From: CAZRKC01 sp964600665
GTDB taxonomy: Bacteria > Bacillota > SLNR01
Assembly (NCBI GenBank): GCA_964600665.1
Contig: CAZRKC010000001.1
Span: 145,289 to 209,288, forward strand
DNA: 64,000 nt
Reading direction: 5' to 3'
A program made the position numbers and the translations under genes. The notes beneath the pieces are model-generated. The model saw nothing but the letters and a program-made list of their open reading frames with translations, was not told the DNA's origin and made no database searches. Positions 1 through 8,428 of this stretch are shown in pieces (position 1 is the stretch's first letter; every line of letters starts with the position of its first letter).

Positions 1-314
1 TGAATGGCTTCCATGCGTACAGTCAGCCATTCTTCACCTCGATAGAACGCCTTGACGATTCCATGAAGTGACCGCTCTGTCAACTCGCGCCGTACAGCAT
101 TTCTAATTATTCCCCCTGTACCTGTCGAACCGTAGCCGTGGATGATAATCACGGCTTTGACTCCCTTCCCTTTGAAGGTTGTCAATTGATTCTTCAGTTT
201 TGCCACCGCCTGGGCCGCCGTCGGCATTCCAGTTTCAAGATTCAACTCTGCCACTCTGGACATAACCTCATCCTCACATTTCTGCACCTTCATTTGGCTA
301 TACATGTTCTTCAT
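1..314 (-). CDS. Smr-domain protein, C-terminal part cut off by window edge
   Basis: Reading from 314 leftwards gives an open frame to the window edge, beginning MKNMYSQMKVQKCEDEVM. The ATG at 314 is preceded at five bases by AGGTGAT, a fair ribosome site. Residues about 40-75 contain VKAVIIIHGYGSTGTGG followed by a charged RNAVRRELTE helix; this matches the Smr domain (MutS2 C-terminal type), whose hallmark is HGxGTG followed by an LRxxV helix. Smr domains bind or nick nucleic acid, but stand-alone versions are of varied function. The reading frame is incomplete, so total length and any further domains are unknown. No promoter was identified. Confidence 0.6.
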   Translation of the reverse strand, partial: MKNMYSQMKVQKCEDEVMSRVAELNLETGMPTAAQAVAKLKNQLTTFKGKGVKAVIIIHGYGSTGTGGIIRNAVRRELTERSLHGIVKAFYRGEEWLTVRMEAI

Positions 315-710
315 TAATCACCTAAAACCTACAAACTTTTGAAATTTTCCACAAGTGCAGAAAAATCTTTTTGTTTTCATCACTCGATCAGTAATCCACT
401 TCATTTTCATCAATTATTCAATGCACATAGGCTTCATTTCATTGCATCTTGAATAAAAAAATGACCAGCTGCGCATCACACCAAGTTCTAGCTTGACACC
501 TTTTCGCGATGATTCACCGCAAGAAGCCATGGGTGTCGGCTGAACCCGGTTATGGTGCGATGCTGATCATATCATCAAACTCTCGCGGAGAACAAATACA
601 TTTCTTTTTATTCTGACAGACCGATGGATGAATGGGTGGCTTTCTTTGTTTGTTAGAACTCACTCTCTTTTAAAAGCTGTCTCTCGTTTCTTGATTCTTT
701 TATAACACGG
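315..710. other. Gene-free stretch between the Smr gene and the ABC exporter
   Basis: About 396 bases, AT-rich, with no convincing ORF that has a ribosome site. It should hold the promoter of the leftward Smr gene and the 3' end of the ABC operon. I see no clear intrinsic terminator next to the ABC stop codon at 711 and no recognisable RNA. Confidence 0.5.
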
Positions 711-2513
711 TCATGATATTTTCCATTGCTTTTCATACAAATTACGATATAAAGTGCTCTCGGTAATCAGTTCCTCGTGACTACCCGTTGCAACGAGTCT
801 CCCTTCATCCATAACCATAATCCGATTTGCTTTACGCAATGTCGTAAAACGGTGAGCAATCAAAATCGATGTGCGACCTTGAAGAAGGGTTTCTAATGCT
901 TTTTGAATCAAGACCTCGGTCGCAGCATCTACACTGGATGTGGCTTCGTCTAATACAAGAATTGGCCGATTTGATAAAACTGCTCTGGCAAAGGCAATTA
1001 ACTGTCTTTGACCACCGGAGAGCAACATGCCGGCTTCTCCCACCTGGGTGTTATAGCCCAATGGCAGCTGTTTGATGAAAGGATCGGCATGAGCTTTGAT
1101 GGCTGCTTCGACCACCATCGAATCACTTGCTTTTAAATCACCATACCGAATGTTATCCGCAATGGTTCCATTAAAAAGAAATACCTCCTGCGGAACAATC
1201 ATGACAATTTTCCGCAAATCTTCAACTTTGAACCGCTTCAGGTCAATACCATCGATACGAATCTGACCTTCCTGCGGATCATAAAGTCTAGCAAGAAGTT
1301 TGGCCATCGTTGATTTGCCAGCACCTGTTGGCCCAACGATTGCAACCACATCCCCGGGGGATATTTCTGTTGAAATACCATGAATCACAGGTCTTTGTGG
1401 ACTATAACCAAATGTTACAGCATCAAACGTGATTTGGCCGGATACCGGCTGCGAAAATTGAACTGGGTTCTCGGGATCCTTTATCGTAGGTTCGATTTCC
1501 AAATAGCGATGGATCCGCTCTGCAGAAGCAGCTGCAGACTGATATACATTATAAATCTGGCTTAGCTCACGAAGTGGCATAAACAGACGACTGGTATAGC
1601 CCAAAAATGCAAGTACGAGCCCGATCGTCGCTTGTCCATTGACAACCATGATTCCCCCCATCAAGATAACCAGTACGGTCCCTAATGTACTGGATACCGA
1701 CATGAAAGGGAAAAACAAAGCTGTGATCGTGACCGCCCGAATATGAGCCTTTAAATTGTCCTTATTCAATCGATCAAAAGAAATCTCATTCTCACTCTCC
1801 TGTGCCATTGATTTGACCACCCGAATCCCCGAAAGGTTCTCTTCAACGCCGGCATTGAGCGCACCAACTTTTTGCCGCACATTACCATAAGCAGTTCGCA
1901 TCAGCCTGCCCATCACGACCGTACCTGCTAAGATGATAGGTACCGTTGCTAGCACGACCAGAGTCAGACGCATATTGAGCAAAAACATAATGACCAAAAC
2001 ACCGACGATTGTTACGATCCCGCTGACGAGGCTCACAATGCCCTGGGAGATAAACTCCATCATGGCATTGACATCATTTGTCAGTCGGGACATAATGCCT
2101 CCCGTCTGACGGTCAGCAAAAAAATCGAGGGATAGACTTGAAACATGTGCATACAAGTCTTTTCGGATATCCGCGACAACGCGATGTCCCACGGTCAAAG
2201 ACAGGTAGGAACCATGATAGGAAGCAAACCAATAGATTCCGTAAATAATTACATATGCAAGAAGAATCAAATTCAGACCGGCCAAATCGTTGTTAGCAAT
2301 GTAGGTGTCCACAGCAATCTTTGATACATAAGGTGCTGCCATATTCATCCCCGCAACGACGATCATTAATGTCAGAGTCAGAAGCAACTTCCATCGATAC
2401 GGGTGTAAATACTTTATAAACATACGGATGACCGCTCGGTCCAAGTTTCGGATCTTGTAACTTTCTTGCTCCACCGTGGCGCGATGCATGAACCCACCGC
2501 CGTGCATCCCCAT
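711..2513 (-). CDS. ABC exporter half-transporter (permease-ATPase fusion), second gene
   Basis: 600 residues in the usual layout of a type IV ABC exporter half: a six-helix membrane domain (about 35-330) followed by a nucleotide-binding domain. Visible motifs are Walker A GPTGAGKST (about residue 393), Q-loop VPQEVF, signature LLSGGQRQ, Walker B ILVLDEATSSVD with the catalytic Glu, and switch IAHR. All are intact, so it should hydrolyse ATP. The start follows the stop of the upstream exporter gene directly, with AGGAGG eight bases ahead, so the two are translationally linked and very likely form a heterodimer. PadR control and multidrug-type architecture suggest export of a drug, lipid or peptide; the substrate cannot be read from sequence. 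Confidence 0.9.
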   Translation of the reverse strand: MGMHGGGFMHRATVEQESYKIRNLDRAVIRMFIKYLHPYRWKLLLTLTLMIVVAGMNMAAPYVSKIAVDTYIANNDLAGLNLILLAYVIIYGIYWFASYHGSYLSLTVGHRVVADIRKDLYAHVSSLSLDFFADRQTGGIMSRLTNDVNAMMEFISQGIVSLVSGIVTIVGVLVIMFLLNMRLTLVVLATVPIILAGTVVMGRLMRTAYGNVRQKVGALNAGVEENLSGIRVVKSMAQESENEISFDRLNKDNLKAHIRAVTITALFFPFMSVSSTLGTVLVILMGGIMVVNGQATIGLVLAFLGYTSRLFMPLRELSQIYNVYQSAAASAERIHRYLEIEPTIKDPENPVQFSQPVSGQITFDAVTFGYSPQRPVIHGISTEISPGDVVAIVGPTGAGKSTMAKLLARLYDPQEGQIRIDGIDLKRFKVEDLRKIVMIVPQEVFLFNGTIADNIRYGDLKASDSMVVEAAIKAHADPFIKQLPLGYNTQVGEAGMLLSGGQRQLIAFARAVLSNRPILVLDEATSSVDAATEVLIQKALETLLQGRTSILIAHRFTTLRKANRIMVMDEGRLVATGSHEELITESTLYRNLYEKQWKIS

Positions 2514-4439
2514 TTAGTCCACCTCCTTCCTTTCAGGTAAAGTTTCGATCTCATATTCCTCACTATCAACCTGCAAGGTGAAAATATCATGGAACAATCC
2601 TGGTACCCGCACCAATTCTTGGGGCGTTCCAAACTGCTCCACACGGCCTTGATTGATGACCAGAATTCGGTGGGCGTTTTGAATGGTCCACAAACGATGC
2701 GCAATCACAAATACAGTCCTTCCAAGACATACTCGAGCGATAGCTTTCTGGATTTTTTCATCCGTTTCAGCATCAACAGCTGAAGTCGGTTCGTCGAGAA
2801 TCAATATGGGGGGATCTAAAAGCAGAGTCCGAGCAATCGCTAATCTTTGCCGCTGTCCACCCGATAGTTTAACCCCTCGTTCCCCGACTCGAGTCTGATA
2901 CTGTTCTGGCAACGACATGATGAAATCATCAAGTTCGGCATCTTGTGCTACCCGACGAATCTCCTCGAGGGATGATTCTGATCGGCCAAAGGCAATATTC
3001 TCTGCAATAGATAGATTAAACAGAAATGGATGTTGCATCACAATGCCAATATGATTGCGAAGACTTTCAAGTTTGAAGTCTTTGATGTTAACCCCGTCTA
3101 TGAGTATTTCTCCATGCTGCGGATCATAAAATCGCGGGAGCAGGTGTATAAGAGAAGATTTCCCGGCACCGGTCGGTCCCACAATAGCCACTGTCTCTCC
3201 CGGCTTCACGGAAAAGGAAATGTCATTTAATACCGGACGGTCCGGTGTGTATGAGAAGGACACATTTTGATATGTGACCGCCCCTTCTAGATTTTCAATG
3301 TCCTTTGCATGCGGAGCATCTTTGATGTCGGTTTGGGTATCCAATACTTCAAATATTCTTTCCGCTGCTGCGGACGCGTTAATCAATTGCCCGACCAACA
3401 TTCCTGTCTGCCTCACAGGCCTCATCATCATACCGATATACGTAGTAAATCCAACAAGTGTCCCCAAAGTCATATTCCCACGAATTACCCCTCGCCCAAC
3501 ATACCAGATAATCAACCCTGTCCCCAGTCCAATGAAGACGGTTACATAGGGCATCCAAAATGAAGTGATCTTCCCAGCTGTCAGGTTGGCTTTTACATAC
3601 CGCTCATTCATCGAAGATACCCTACTCGTCGACTCGTCTTCTCTGCCGAAAACTTTAATTACCTGAATTCCTTGCAATTGTTCCTGAATCGTGTTATTTA
3701 ACTCTCCCAAAACACGCCGGGTTCGTCCATAAGCTGGACGCACAACAAATGCATAGCGACTGATCCCAAGGAGAATAAAGGGTAGAATTGTCAGATATAA
3801 CAAAGCAAGCTGAAGGTCCCAAACCATGAGGACGGCAAAAATGCCGATAATAAACATACTATTACTGATGAGATGGACTAATGCAAACCCAAAAAATACT
3901 TGCAGCGTTTCAACATCTGCCGTAATTCGTGACATCAGATCCCCGGTTCTGGACTGATCGAAGTACGAAAATGATTGATCCAATAGTTTTCGATAACTAT
4001 CTTGCCGAATTCGATAAACAATTTCCTGCCCGGCAGACTCGGCCAAATACCGATTCAGATAATCTGCGCCACCCTGTAGGATCGATGCGCCCAGCATCAA
4101 TCCAGCAACTCCCCAGAGAAAGGATACTTTTTCCGGTGTCAGATACTGATCCAGTGCAGTTTTCACTAACCAAGGGGGAACCAGACTTAACGCGCTCGAA
4201 ACAACGAAGCCAACCATCAAAAACATATAGGTTTTGCGATGGAATTTTGTGTAGCTGAGCATACGGGCAAGAATAAGGCGAAGGTTACCTTTTGGCTTGC
4301 CCGGGTTTTGCATTTCTTGATTGCCTTTTTCATCCCCAGTTTTTCGACCCTTAGGCAAGTCTTTTGATCCATCATTTGGTTTTTTACTTGTGTCGCCTAT
4401 AGTTGTCACGTCTGCATCAGAATTAGTGAATTCTTTCAA
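2514..4439 (-). CDS. ABC exporter half-transporter (permease-ATPase fusion), first gene
   Basis: 641 residues. An unusual hydrophilic N-terminal tail (about residues 1-45, rich in Asp, Lys and Gly) precedes a six-helix exporter membrane domain and a nucleotide-binding domain with Walker A GPTGAGKSS, signature KLSGGQRQR, Walker B ILILDEPTSAVD and switch IAHR. The initiation codon is TTG at 4439, six bases after GGAGGTGA. It lies 25 bases downstream of the PadR gene and directly abuts the second exporter half. Both ATPase sites look canonical, unlike heterodimeric exporters of the BmrCD or TM287/288 type in which one site is degenerate. Role inferred: one half of a heterodimeric multidrug-type exporter. 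Confidence 0.9.
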   Translation of the reverse strand: MKEFTNSDADVTTIGDTSKKPNDGSKDLPKGRKTGDEKGNQEMQNPGKPKGNLRLILARMLSYTKFHRKTYMFLMVGFVVSSALSLVPPWLVKTALDQYLTPEKVSFLWGVAGLMLGASILQGGADYLNRYLAESAGQEIVYRIRQDSYRKLLDQSFSYFDQSRTGDLMSRITADVETLQVFFGFALVHLISNSMFIIGIFAVLMVWDLQLALLYLTILPFILLGISRYAFVVRPAYGRTRRVLGELNNTIQEQLQGIQVIKVFGREDESTSRVSSMNERYVKANLTAGKITSFWMPYVTVFIGLGTGLIIWYVGRGVIRGNMTLGTLVGFTTYIGMMMRPVRQTGMLVGQLINASAAAERIFEVLDTQTDIKDAPHAKDIENLEGAVTYQNVSFSYTPDRPVLNDISFSVKPGETVAIVGPTGAGKSSLIHLLPRFYDPQHGEILIDGVNIKDFKLESLRNHIGIVMQHPFLFNLSIAENIAFGRSESSLEEIRRVAQDAELDDFIMSLPEQYQTRVGERGVKLSGGQRQRLAIARTLLLDPPILILDEPTSAVDAETDEKIQKAIARVCLGRTVFVIAHRLWTIQNAHRILVINQGRVEQFGTPQELVRVPGLFHDIFTLQVDSEEYEIETLPERKEVD

Positions 4440-4464
4440 TGATTGTCACCTCCCAACCTTCCCC

Positions 4465-4830
4465 TTAGTCTTTCCCATTGATAGATTCATAAAAAGAAAT
4501 CAGTCGTTGGATCATGTCTGCCCGGTTTTGAAGATGCACCACATGTTTCGACAGAGCTTCAGTGCCACTGTTGGTGATGGAATAATTACGCCGATTAGGT
4601 CCTTGCTCGCTATCTTCCCAGCAAGAACCGACATGACCTTTCTCTTCCATGTTCCGGAGTGTACGATATAAGCTACCGATATCGATCTGCTCGACAACCA
4701 TACCAAACTCTTGGAGTCGCTCTAACAAGCGATACCCGTATGATGGACCTTCCAGAAGAAGACTCAACAAACATACCTCCAAAAAACGGTCCCGGCCGGA
4801 ATGCAATTTTTGACAATGTCCAGAGTGCAT
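4465..4830 (-). CDS. PadR-family transcriptional regulator
   Basis: About 121 residues from the ATG at 4830. I prefer this start because GAGGAGAG lies six bases before it, while the upstream ATG at 4860 lacks a ribosome site and would sit only some 11 bases after the predicted transcription start. The protein has the PadR winged-helix pattern: FLEVCLLSLLLEGPSYGYRL, then DIGSLYRTLRNMEEKGHV, a wing with NRRNYSITNSG, and a short C-terminal dimerisation helix. PadR proteins usually repress a neighbouring exporter until a ligand binds. Here the gene leads a padR-ABC-ABC operon, so autoregulation of the exporter is the simple inference. The amino end is Cys/His rich (HSGHCQKLH). Confidence 0.85.
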   Translation of the reverse strand: MHSGHCQKLHSGRDRFLEVCLLSLLLEGPSYGYRLLERLQEFGMVVEQIDIGSLYRTLRNMEEKGHVGSCWEDSEQGPNRRNYSITNSGTEALSKHVVHLQNRADMIQRLISFYESINGKD

Positions 4831-4877
4831 TTCCAACTCTCCTCTATGTGTATTTTTCATATAGTTACTATGTCAGT

Positions 4878-4906
4878 AGTTTACATCTGATCATAAACAA
4901 TGTCAA
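4878..4906 (-). promoter_or_regulatory. Promoter of the padR-ABC operon
   Basis: On the minus strand TTGACA (4906-4901) and TAAACT (4883-4878) are separated by 17 bases. The -35 is perfect and the -10 weak, as expected for a regulated promoter. It lies immediately next to the terminator of the upstream oxidoreductase operon. Confidence 0.6.
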
Positions 4907-4910
4907 CAAA

Positions 4911-4930
4911 AAAAGGGCTTTCGCCCTTTT
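4911..4930 (-). terminator. Intrinsic terminator of the vor operon
   Basis: Stem AAAAGGGC / GCCCTTTT with a four-base loop, followed on the minus strand by a run of seven T. The stop codon of the beta subunit gene lies in the stem. The hairpin almost touches the -35 box of the padR promoter. Confidence 0.8.
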
Positions 4931-5669
4931 ATACTCGTATACCATCCACCATTATCTCACCCAGTGGGAAGTAAGGAATCATTTCTTCCTCAATCCGCTT
5001 TAGTGCTTCAACAGGTGTTAACCCCCAGTTGGTCGGACATGCTGACAGGAGTTCAACAAAGCTGAAACCTTTGCCGTCAATCTGGGTCTTGAAAGCTTTA
5101 CGGATGTATTCTTTGGCTTTGATAATGTTGGCCGCGTTATTAAGAGCACCTCTGGCAATGTAGGTCGCACCCGGTACCATGGAAAGCAATTCCGCTTCTT
5201 TGATAGGATGCCCATCCCGCTTGGCATCTCTTCCGTCTTGGGTGGTGGAGGTTTTCTGCCCGATCAATGTGGTGGGTGCTTTTTGCCCGCCGGTCATGGC
5301 AAACACGCCATTATTGATCATAAAAACCGTGATGTTTTCTCCCCTTGATGCAGCATGAATGATCTCAGCAGCACCAATGGATGCACAGTCACCGTCCCCT
5401 TGATAACTGAAGACGATTTCTTCGGGCTGGCAGGCCTTAATACCTGTTGCCATAGCCGGACCACGGCCATGTGCTGCAAAAATGTTGTCGATGTTCATGT
5501 AGACAATATTTGAACAACCATTGCCATCAACCCCAATAGTCCGATCTTCGATTCCTAATTCACCGATCACCTCGGCAATGAGTTTATGTGCGATCCCATG
5601 TGTGCAACCAGGACAGAAAGAAAATTTCACGTCAAATAGAACTTTTGGCCATTCGTATACTTTTTCCAT
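4929..5669 (-). CDS. 2-oxoacid:ferredoxin oxidoreductase, TPP-binding beta subunit
   Basis: 246 residues, the usual size for a separate beta subunit of 2-oxoisovalerate/2-oxoglutarate:ferredoxin oxidoreductases. The thiamine-diphosphate signature is present: GDGDCASIGAAEI followed some 20 residues later by INNGVFAMTGGQ. Near the N-terminus CPGCTHG supplies the cysteine pair typical of these subunits. The ATG overlaps the stop of the alpha-subunit gene by one base (TGATG) with AGGAGG ahead, so translation is coupled. The enzyme oxidatively decarboxylates a 2-oxoacid to an acyl-CoA and reduces ferredoxin, a central energy-yielding step in amino-acid-fermenting anaerobes. Substrate assignment (branched-chain 2-oxoacids) rests on overall resemblance to VorAB. 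Confidence 0.85.
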   Translation of the reverse strand: MEKVYEWPKVLFDVKFSFCPGCTHGIAHKLIAEVIGELGIEDRTIGVDGNGCSNIVYMNIDNIFAAHGRGPAMATGIKACQPEEIVFSYQGDGDCASIGAAEIIHAASRGENITVFMINNGVFAMTGGQKAPTTLIGQKTSTTQDGRDAKRDGHPIKEAELLSMVPGATYIARGALNNAANIIKAKEYIRKAFKTQIDGKGFSFVELLSACPTNWGLTPVEALKRIEEEMIPYFPLGEIMVDGIRV

Positions 5670-6727
5670 CAGCGCACCTCCTGCCCGATCTGCCGTTCCA
5701 GCATTTCCGTCACTTGCTCGACACTGGGAATCAAACTACCGTATGTGCCTTCAAAAACAACTGGGAACTCCCCTTGGATTGTAATCAGAACATCTTCCAG
5801 CATCTGCCCATCATTAGCTTCAATGACGACAATTTTACGACATGTATCCGGAATTTCACTGTAGGCATTCTTGGGGAATGGCCATGCAATCAACGGTCTG
5901 ATAAATCCTATCTTCAACCCTGTTCTAGCAGAGAATTTTTTAACTGCATGCTCAGCGATACGCCCAACGGTACCAAAAGCAGTCACTAAATATTCGCAAT
6001 CATCAAGGTTTGCCGATTTCCAGCGCTGCATTTCACTCGTGATTTTAGCATATTTACCGTGAACTAATCGTTCATACCGATCGGGGTCCATGGATGAATT
6101 AATGTAATTCCCTCGTTCCCTTCCATGCCTCCCTGTCATTCCCCAGTCGATCTTGGGTAAAGCATTTACATCAACCGGATCGCGAAGAATTACAGGTTCC
6201 ATCACTTGCCCGATTAAACCATCAGCATAGATATACGATATCATCCGATATTTTTCTGCAACTTCAAATGCGTCAAACATCATATCAAATGCTTCCTGGA
6301 TTGTCCCGGGACAAAAAACGATGCTGCGATAGCCCCCGTGCCCCCCACCTCGAGTAGCTTGTCGATAGGAGCTTTGCGTAGGTTGCATGCCTCCCATGCC
6401 AGGGCCAAGCCGGGACATATCGACTATCACACAAGGGACTTCCGCAGCAGCGATATATGAGATCCCTTCCGATTTCAAGCTGATACCGCATGCAGAAGAA
6501 GAAGTCATACAGCGCTTCCCGGTAGAACCACCTCCATGGAGCATATTAATCGCAGCAACTTCACTTTCAGCCTGAATGAATACACCACCGTGCCGAGGCA
6601 GTTCTCTGGATAAATACTCTGGAATCTCATTTTGCGGTGTAATCGGGTATCCGAAGAAATACCGACAGCCCGCTCGAATAGCTGCTTCTGCAATGGCTTC
6701 ATTACCTTTCATCAGCACTTTTCCCAT
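5669..6727 (-). CDS. vorB: 2-oxoacid:ferredoxin oxidoreductase, alpha subunit (VorB-like)
   Basis: 352 residues. The N-terminal pyrimidine-binding domain has GNEAIAEAAIRAGCRYFFGYPITPQ, the classic alpha-subunit opening, then QAESEVAAINMLHGG and TSSSACGISLKSEGISY; the sequence closely follows VorB (3-methyl-2-oxobutanoate dehydrogenase). AAGGAG lies before the ATG. This gene and the TPP-binding subunit make a two-gene unit ending in a terminator. The gamma subunit and the ferredoxin-like delta subunit that normally accompany VorAB are absent on both sides, and 352 residues is too short for a gamma-alpha fusion. They must be encoded elsewhere, or the enzyme uses a partner from another complex. 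Confidence 0.85.
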   Translation of the reverse strand: MGKVLMKGNEAIAEAAIRAGCRYFFGYPITPQNEIPEYLSRELPRHGGVFIQAESEVAAINMLHGGGSTGKRCMTSSSACGISLKSEGISYIAAAEVPCVIVDMSRLGPGMGGMQPTQSSYRQATRGGGHGGYRSIVFCPGTIQEAFDMMFDAFEVAEKYRMISYIYADGLIGQVMEPVILRDPVDVNALPKIDWGMTGRHGRERGNYINSSMDPDRYERLVHGKYAKITSEMQRWKSANLDDCEYLVTAFGTVGRIAEHAVKKFSARTGLKIGFIRPLIAWPFPKNAYSEIPDTCRKIVVIEANDGQMLEDVLITIQGEFPVVFEGTYGSLIPSVEQVTEMLERQIGQEVR

Positions 6728-6812
6728 AAAATCACACTCCTTGAATTTATCACTTTCAAGTTCGCTCTTTATTTCTATAATCCTGCCAAGGGCAAAACCA
6801 TTCCCGGCCCCT

Positions 6813-6841
6813 TTGACATTTTATTCATTTTAATGTATAAT
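6813..6841 (+). promoter_or_regulatory. Perfect consensus sigma-70/sigma-A promoter
   Basis: TTGACA (6813-6818), a 17-base spacer, then TATAAT (6836-6841): an exact match to the vegetative consensus, directed at the small gene starting at 6871. Transcription should start near 6848, leaving a leader of only about 22 bases. Confidence 0.85.
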
Positions 6842-6870
6842 TTATCACAAGAAGAGAGGAGGTGCTTCTC

Positions 6871-7146
6871 GTGACCAAGCAAAACGACCCGAAAAGCGTT
6901 CCCCTTCGCAGTCAGACTCACACTTCCATGATCCTGCTCGGACCCACAAAACATCGAAAGGCGTTGGTAAGTCACCGTATCGATCGTTTGCAGATTCGCG
7001 GCCATAATCCCAAAGCTGCAATCATCGGTCAGACTTATGCCAGCAAAGTTCAGCATCAGCTGTCTCAACGATTTCCACGAGACTACATGGAAATCCTTTG
7101 GGAACAACGATTCATGGATGATATCGGAATGTTTGATGATGATTAA
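6871..7146 (+). CDS. Small uncharacterised protein behind a consensus promoter
   Basis: 91 residues starting MTKQNDPKSVPLRS at a GTG codon (6871). AGGAGG at 6857-6862 lies eight bases before this GTG, which rules out the overlapping GTG at 6862. The protein is basic in its first two thirds (many His, Arg, Lys and Gln; HRKALVSHRIDRLQIRGH) and ends in an acidic tail (MDDIGMFDDD). It has no membrane segment, signal peptide or cysteine. I do not recognise the family. The perfect promoter predicts constant strong expression, unusual for an unknown gene in this region. It is divergent from the vor operon and convergent with the aminotransferase operon. A nucleic-acid-binding or housekeeping role is possible but unsupported. 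Confidence 0.75.
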   Translation: MTKQNDPKSVPLRSQTHTSMILLGPTKHRKALVSHRIDRLQIRGHNPKAAIIGQTYASKVQHQLSQRFPRDYMEILWEQRFMDDIGMFDDD

Positions 7147-7176
7147 ATCTTCATTGTCATGGTGTTAAGAAAAAAC

Positions 7177-7202
7177 AGCGAGGTGCCTAACGGCACCTCG
7201 CT
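7177..7202 (-). terminator. Intrinsic terminator of the aminotransferase operon
   Basis: A perfect 11-base stem (AGCGAGGTGCC / GGCACCTCGCT) with loop TAAC. On the minus strand it is followed by six T; on the plus strand no T run follows, so it mainly serves the leftward operon. Confidence 0.85.
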
Positions 7203-7207
7203 TACCG

Positions 7208-8410
7208 TTATTTCGCCAATTTTTTGATGGCGTCGGCCAGAATGATAATACCTTTTTCGATGTTTGCTTCAGTTTCAAAGGTGAAGCAAAGTCGAAGTTG
7301 ATTGAGCCCTTGTTCATCAGTATAGAAGCTATCACCCGGACGATAAGAGACCTTACCATTCGTTTCTTTCAACAATTCAATCCCATCAACGCGGCCTTCT
7401 TCGATTTCAACCCAAAGGAAAAATCCACCGGACGGTTTAGTCCATGTAACAAAATCCGGCATATTTTGTTCCAATGTGGTAAGCATCAAGTCCTTCTTCC
7501 GTTTGTAAATCTGATTCATTTTTTCAATATGTTTGTATATATGCCCTTCCTTACAATACCTTAAGGCGATGGCTTGTCCAAGGTGGTTGGCACTCATGTT
7601 AATGTTCCCCTTTAATCGCGCCAAAGCCATGATAATCTCCGGTGAAGCAATAATCCAAGCCAATCTCAGTCCGGGTGCGAGGGGCTTTGAGAAAGTGCTG
7701 GTATAGATGACATGCCCGTCTGTATCAAAGGACTTGATTGATGGTAGTCTTTCACCTTCATAAATAAATTCGATATACGCATCATCTTCCAAAATAACAA
7801 ATTCGTACTTTTGAGCTAAACTGACTAATGCTTGACGCCGGTCCAAGGTAGTTGATGTACCAAGTGGATTGTGATAGTTTGGCATGATATATACCAATTT
7901 CAGCGGACGTCCTTCTGCTTTTGTCTGGATACAATAAGCTTCCAGTTTTTCAATGTCGATTCCTTCACTATCCATCGGGATCTGCTCAACATGGGCACCA
8001 CTCATCTTGAAAACACTAACTGCACCAGAATAGGATGGGGCTTCCATGACCATTTTGTCCCCGGGTTGTAACAGGAGCCGGGCAACCAGGCTCATCGTTT
8101 CGGTGCTACCATCACAAATAATCACCTGATCTGGAGAAACATCGACACCATTTTTTAAACTGTGTTCTGCTACCCACTGCCTAAGTTCAGGAAATCCATT
8201 GGGCATACCGTATGCCAGTATCCGAGGATAATCTGCTTCCAGAGACTCTGTTGCCAATTTTGCAATGAGCTGCCATGGATAGTAGGCTGGGTCAGGATAA
8301 CCCCCAGACAAGCTAATGGACTTTGAATCACCCCAACTCGCATAAGCTGATGACTTGGGTGGCTTGTAACTGGATAAAGCTGGGTCAAACATTTTCTTTA
8401 CATCAAACAT
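7208..8410 (-). CDS. PLP-dependent aminotransferase, class I/II (LysN / 2-aminoadipate aminotransferase-like)
   Basis: 400 residues. The fold-type I pattern is clear: GGYPDPAYYPWQLIAKL at the N-terminus, ICDGSTETMSLVARLL, the PLP-contacting region YIMPNYHNPLGTS, ILEDDAYIEF, and the PLP lysine in STFSKPLAPGLRLAW. These features place it with the MocR/LysN-like branch that transaminates 2-aminoadipate, aromatic or branched-chain amino acids, but without the GntR DNA-binding domain. AGGAGG precedes the ATG. It is the last gene before the terminator at 7177, 18 bases after the M24 peptidase gene. Expected role: converting an amino acid released by the upstream enzymes to a 2-oxoacid, which could feed the neighbouring VorAB. 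Exact substrate unknown. Confidence 0.85.
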   Translation of the reverse strand: MFDVKKMFDPALSSYKPPKSSAYASWGDSKSISLSGGYPDPAYYPWQLIAKLATESLEADYPRILAYGMPNGFPELRQWVAEHSLKNGVDVSPDQVIICDGSTETMSLVARLLLQPGDKMVMEAPSYSGAVSVFKMSGAHVEQIPMDSEGIDIEKLEAYCIQTKAEGRPLKLVYIMPNYHNPLGTSTTLDRRQALVSLAQKYEFVILEDDAYIEFIYEGERLPSIKSFDTDGHVIYTSTFSKPLAPGLRLAWIIASPEIIMALARLKGNINMSANHLGQAIALRYCKEGHIYKHIEKMNQIYKRKKDLMLTTLEQNMPDFVTWTKPSGGFFLWVEIEEGRVDGIELLKETNGKVSYRPGDSFYTDEQGLNQLRLCFTFETEANIEKGIIILADAIKKLAK

Positions 8411-8428
8411 CTCATAACCTCCTTTTTT

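Noticed and set aside
711..4439. Heterodimeric ABC exporter with one degenerate ATPase site
   Set aside because: Both halves have intact Walker B Glu, LSGGQ and switch His.
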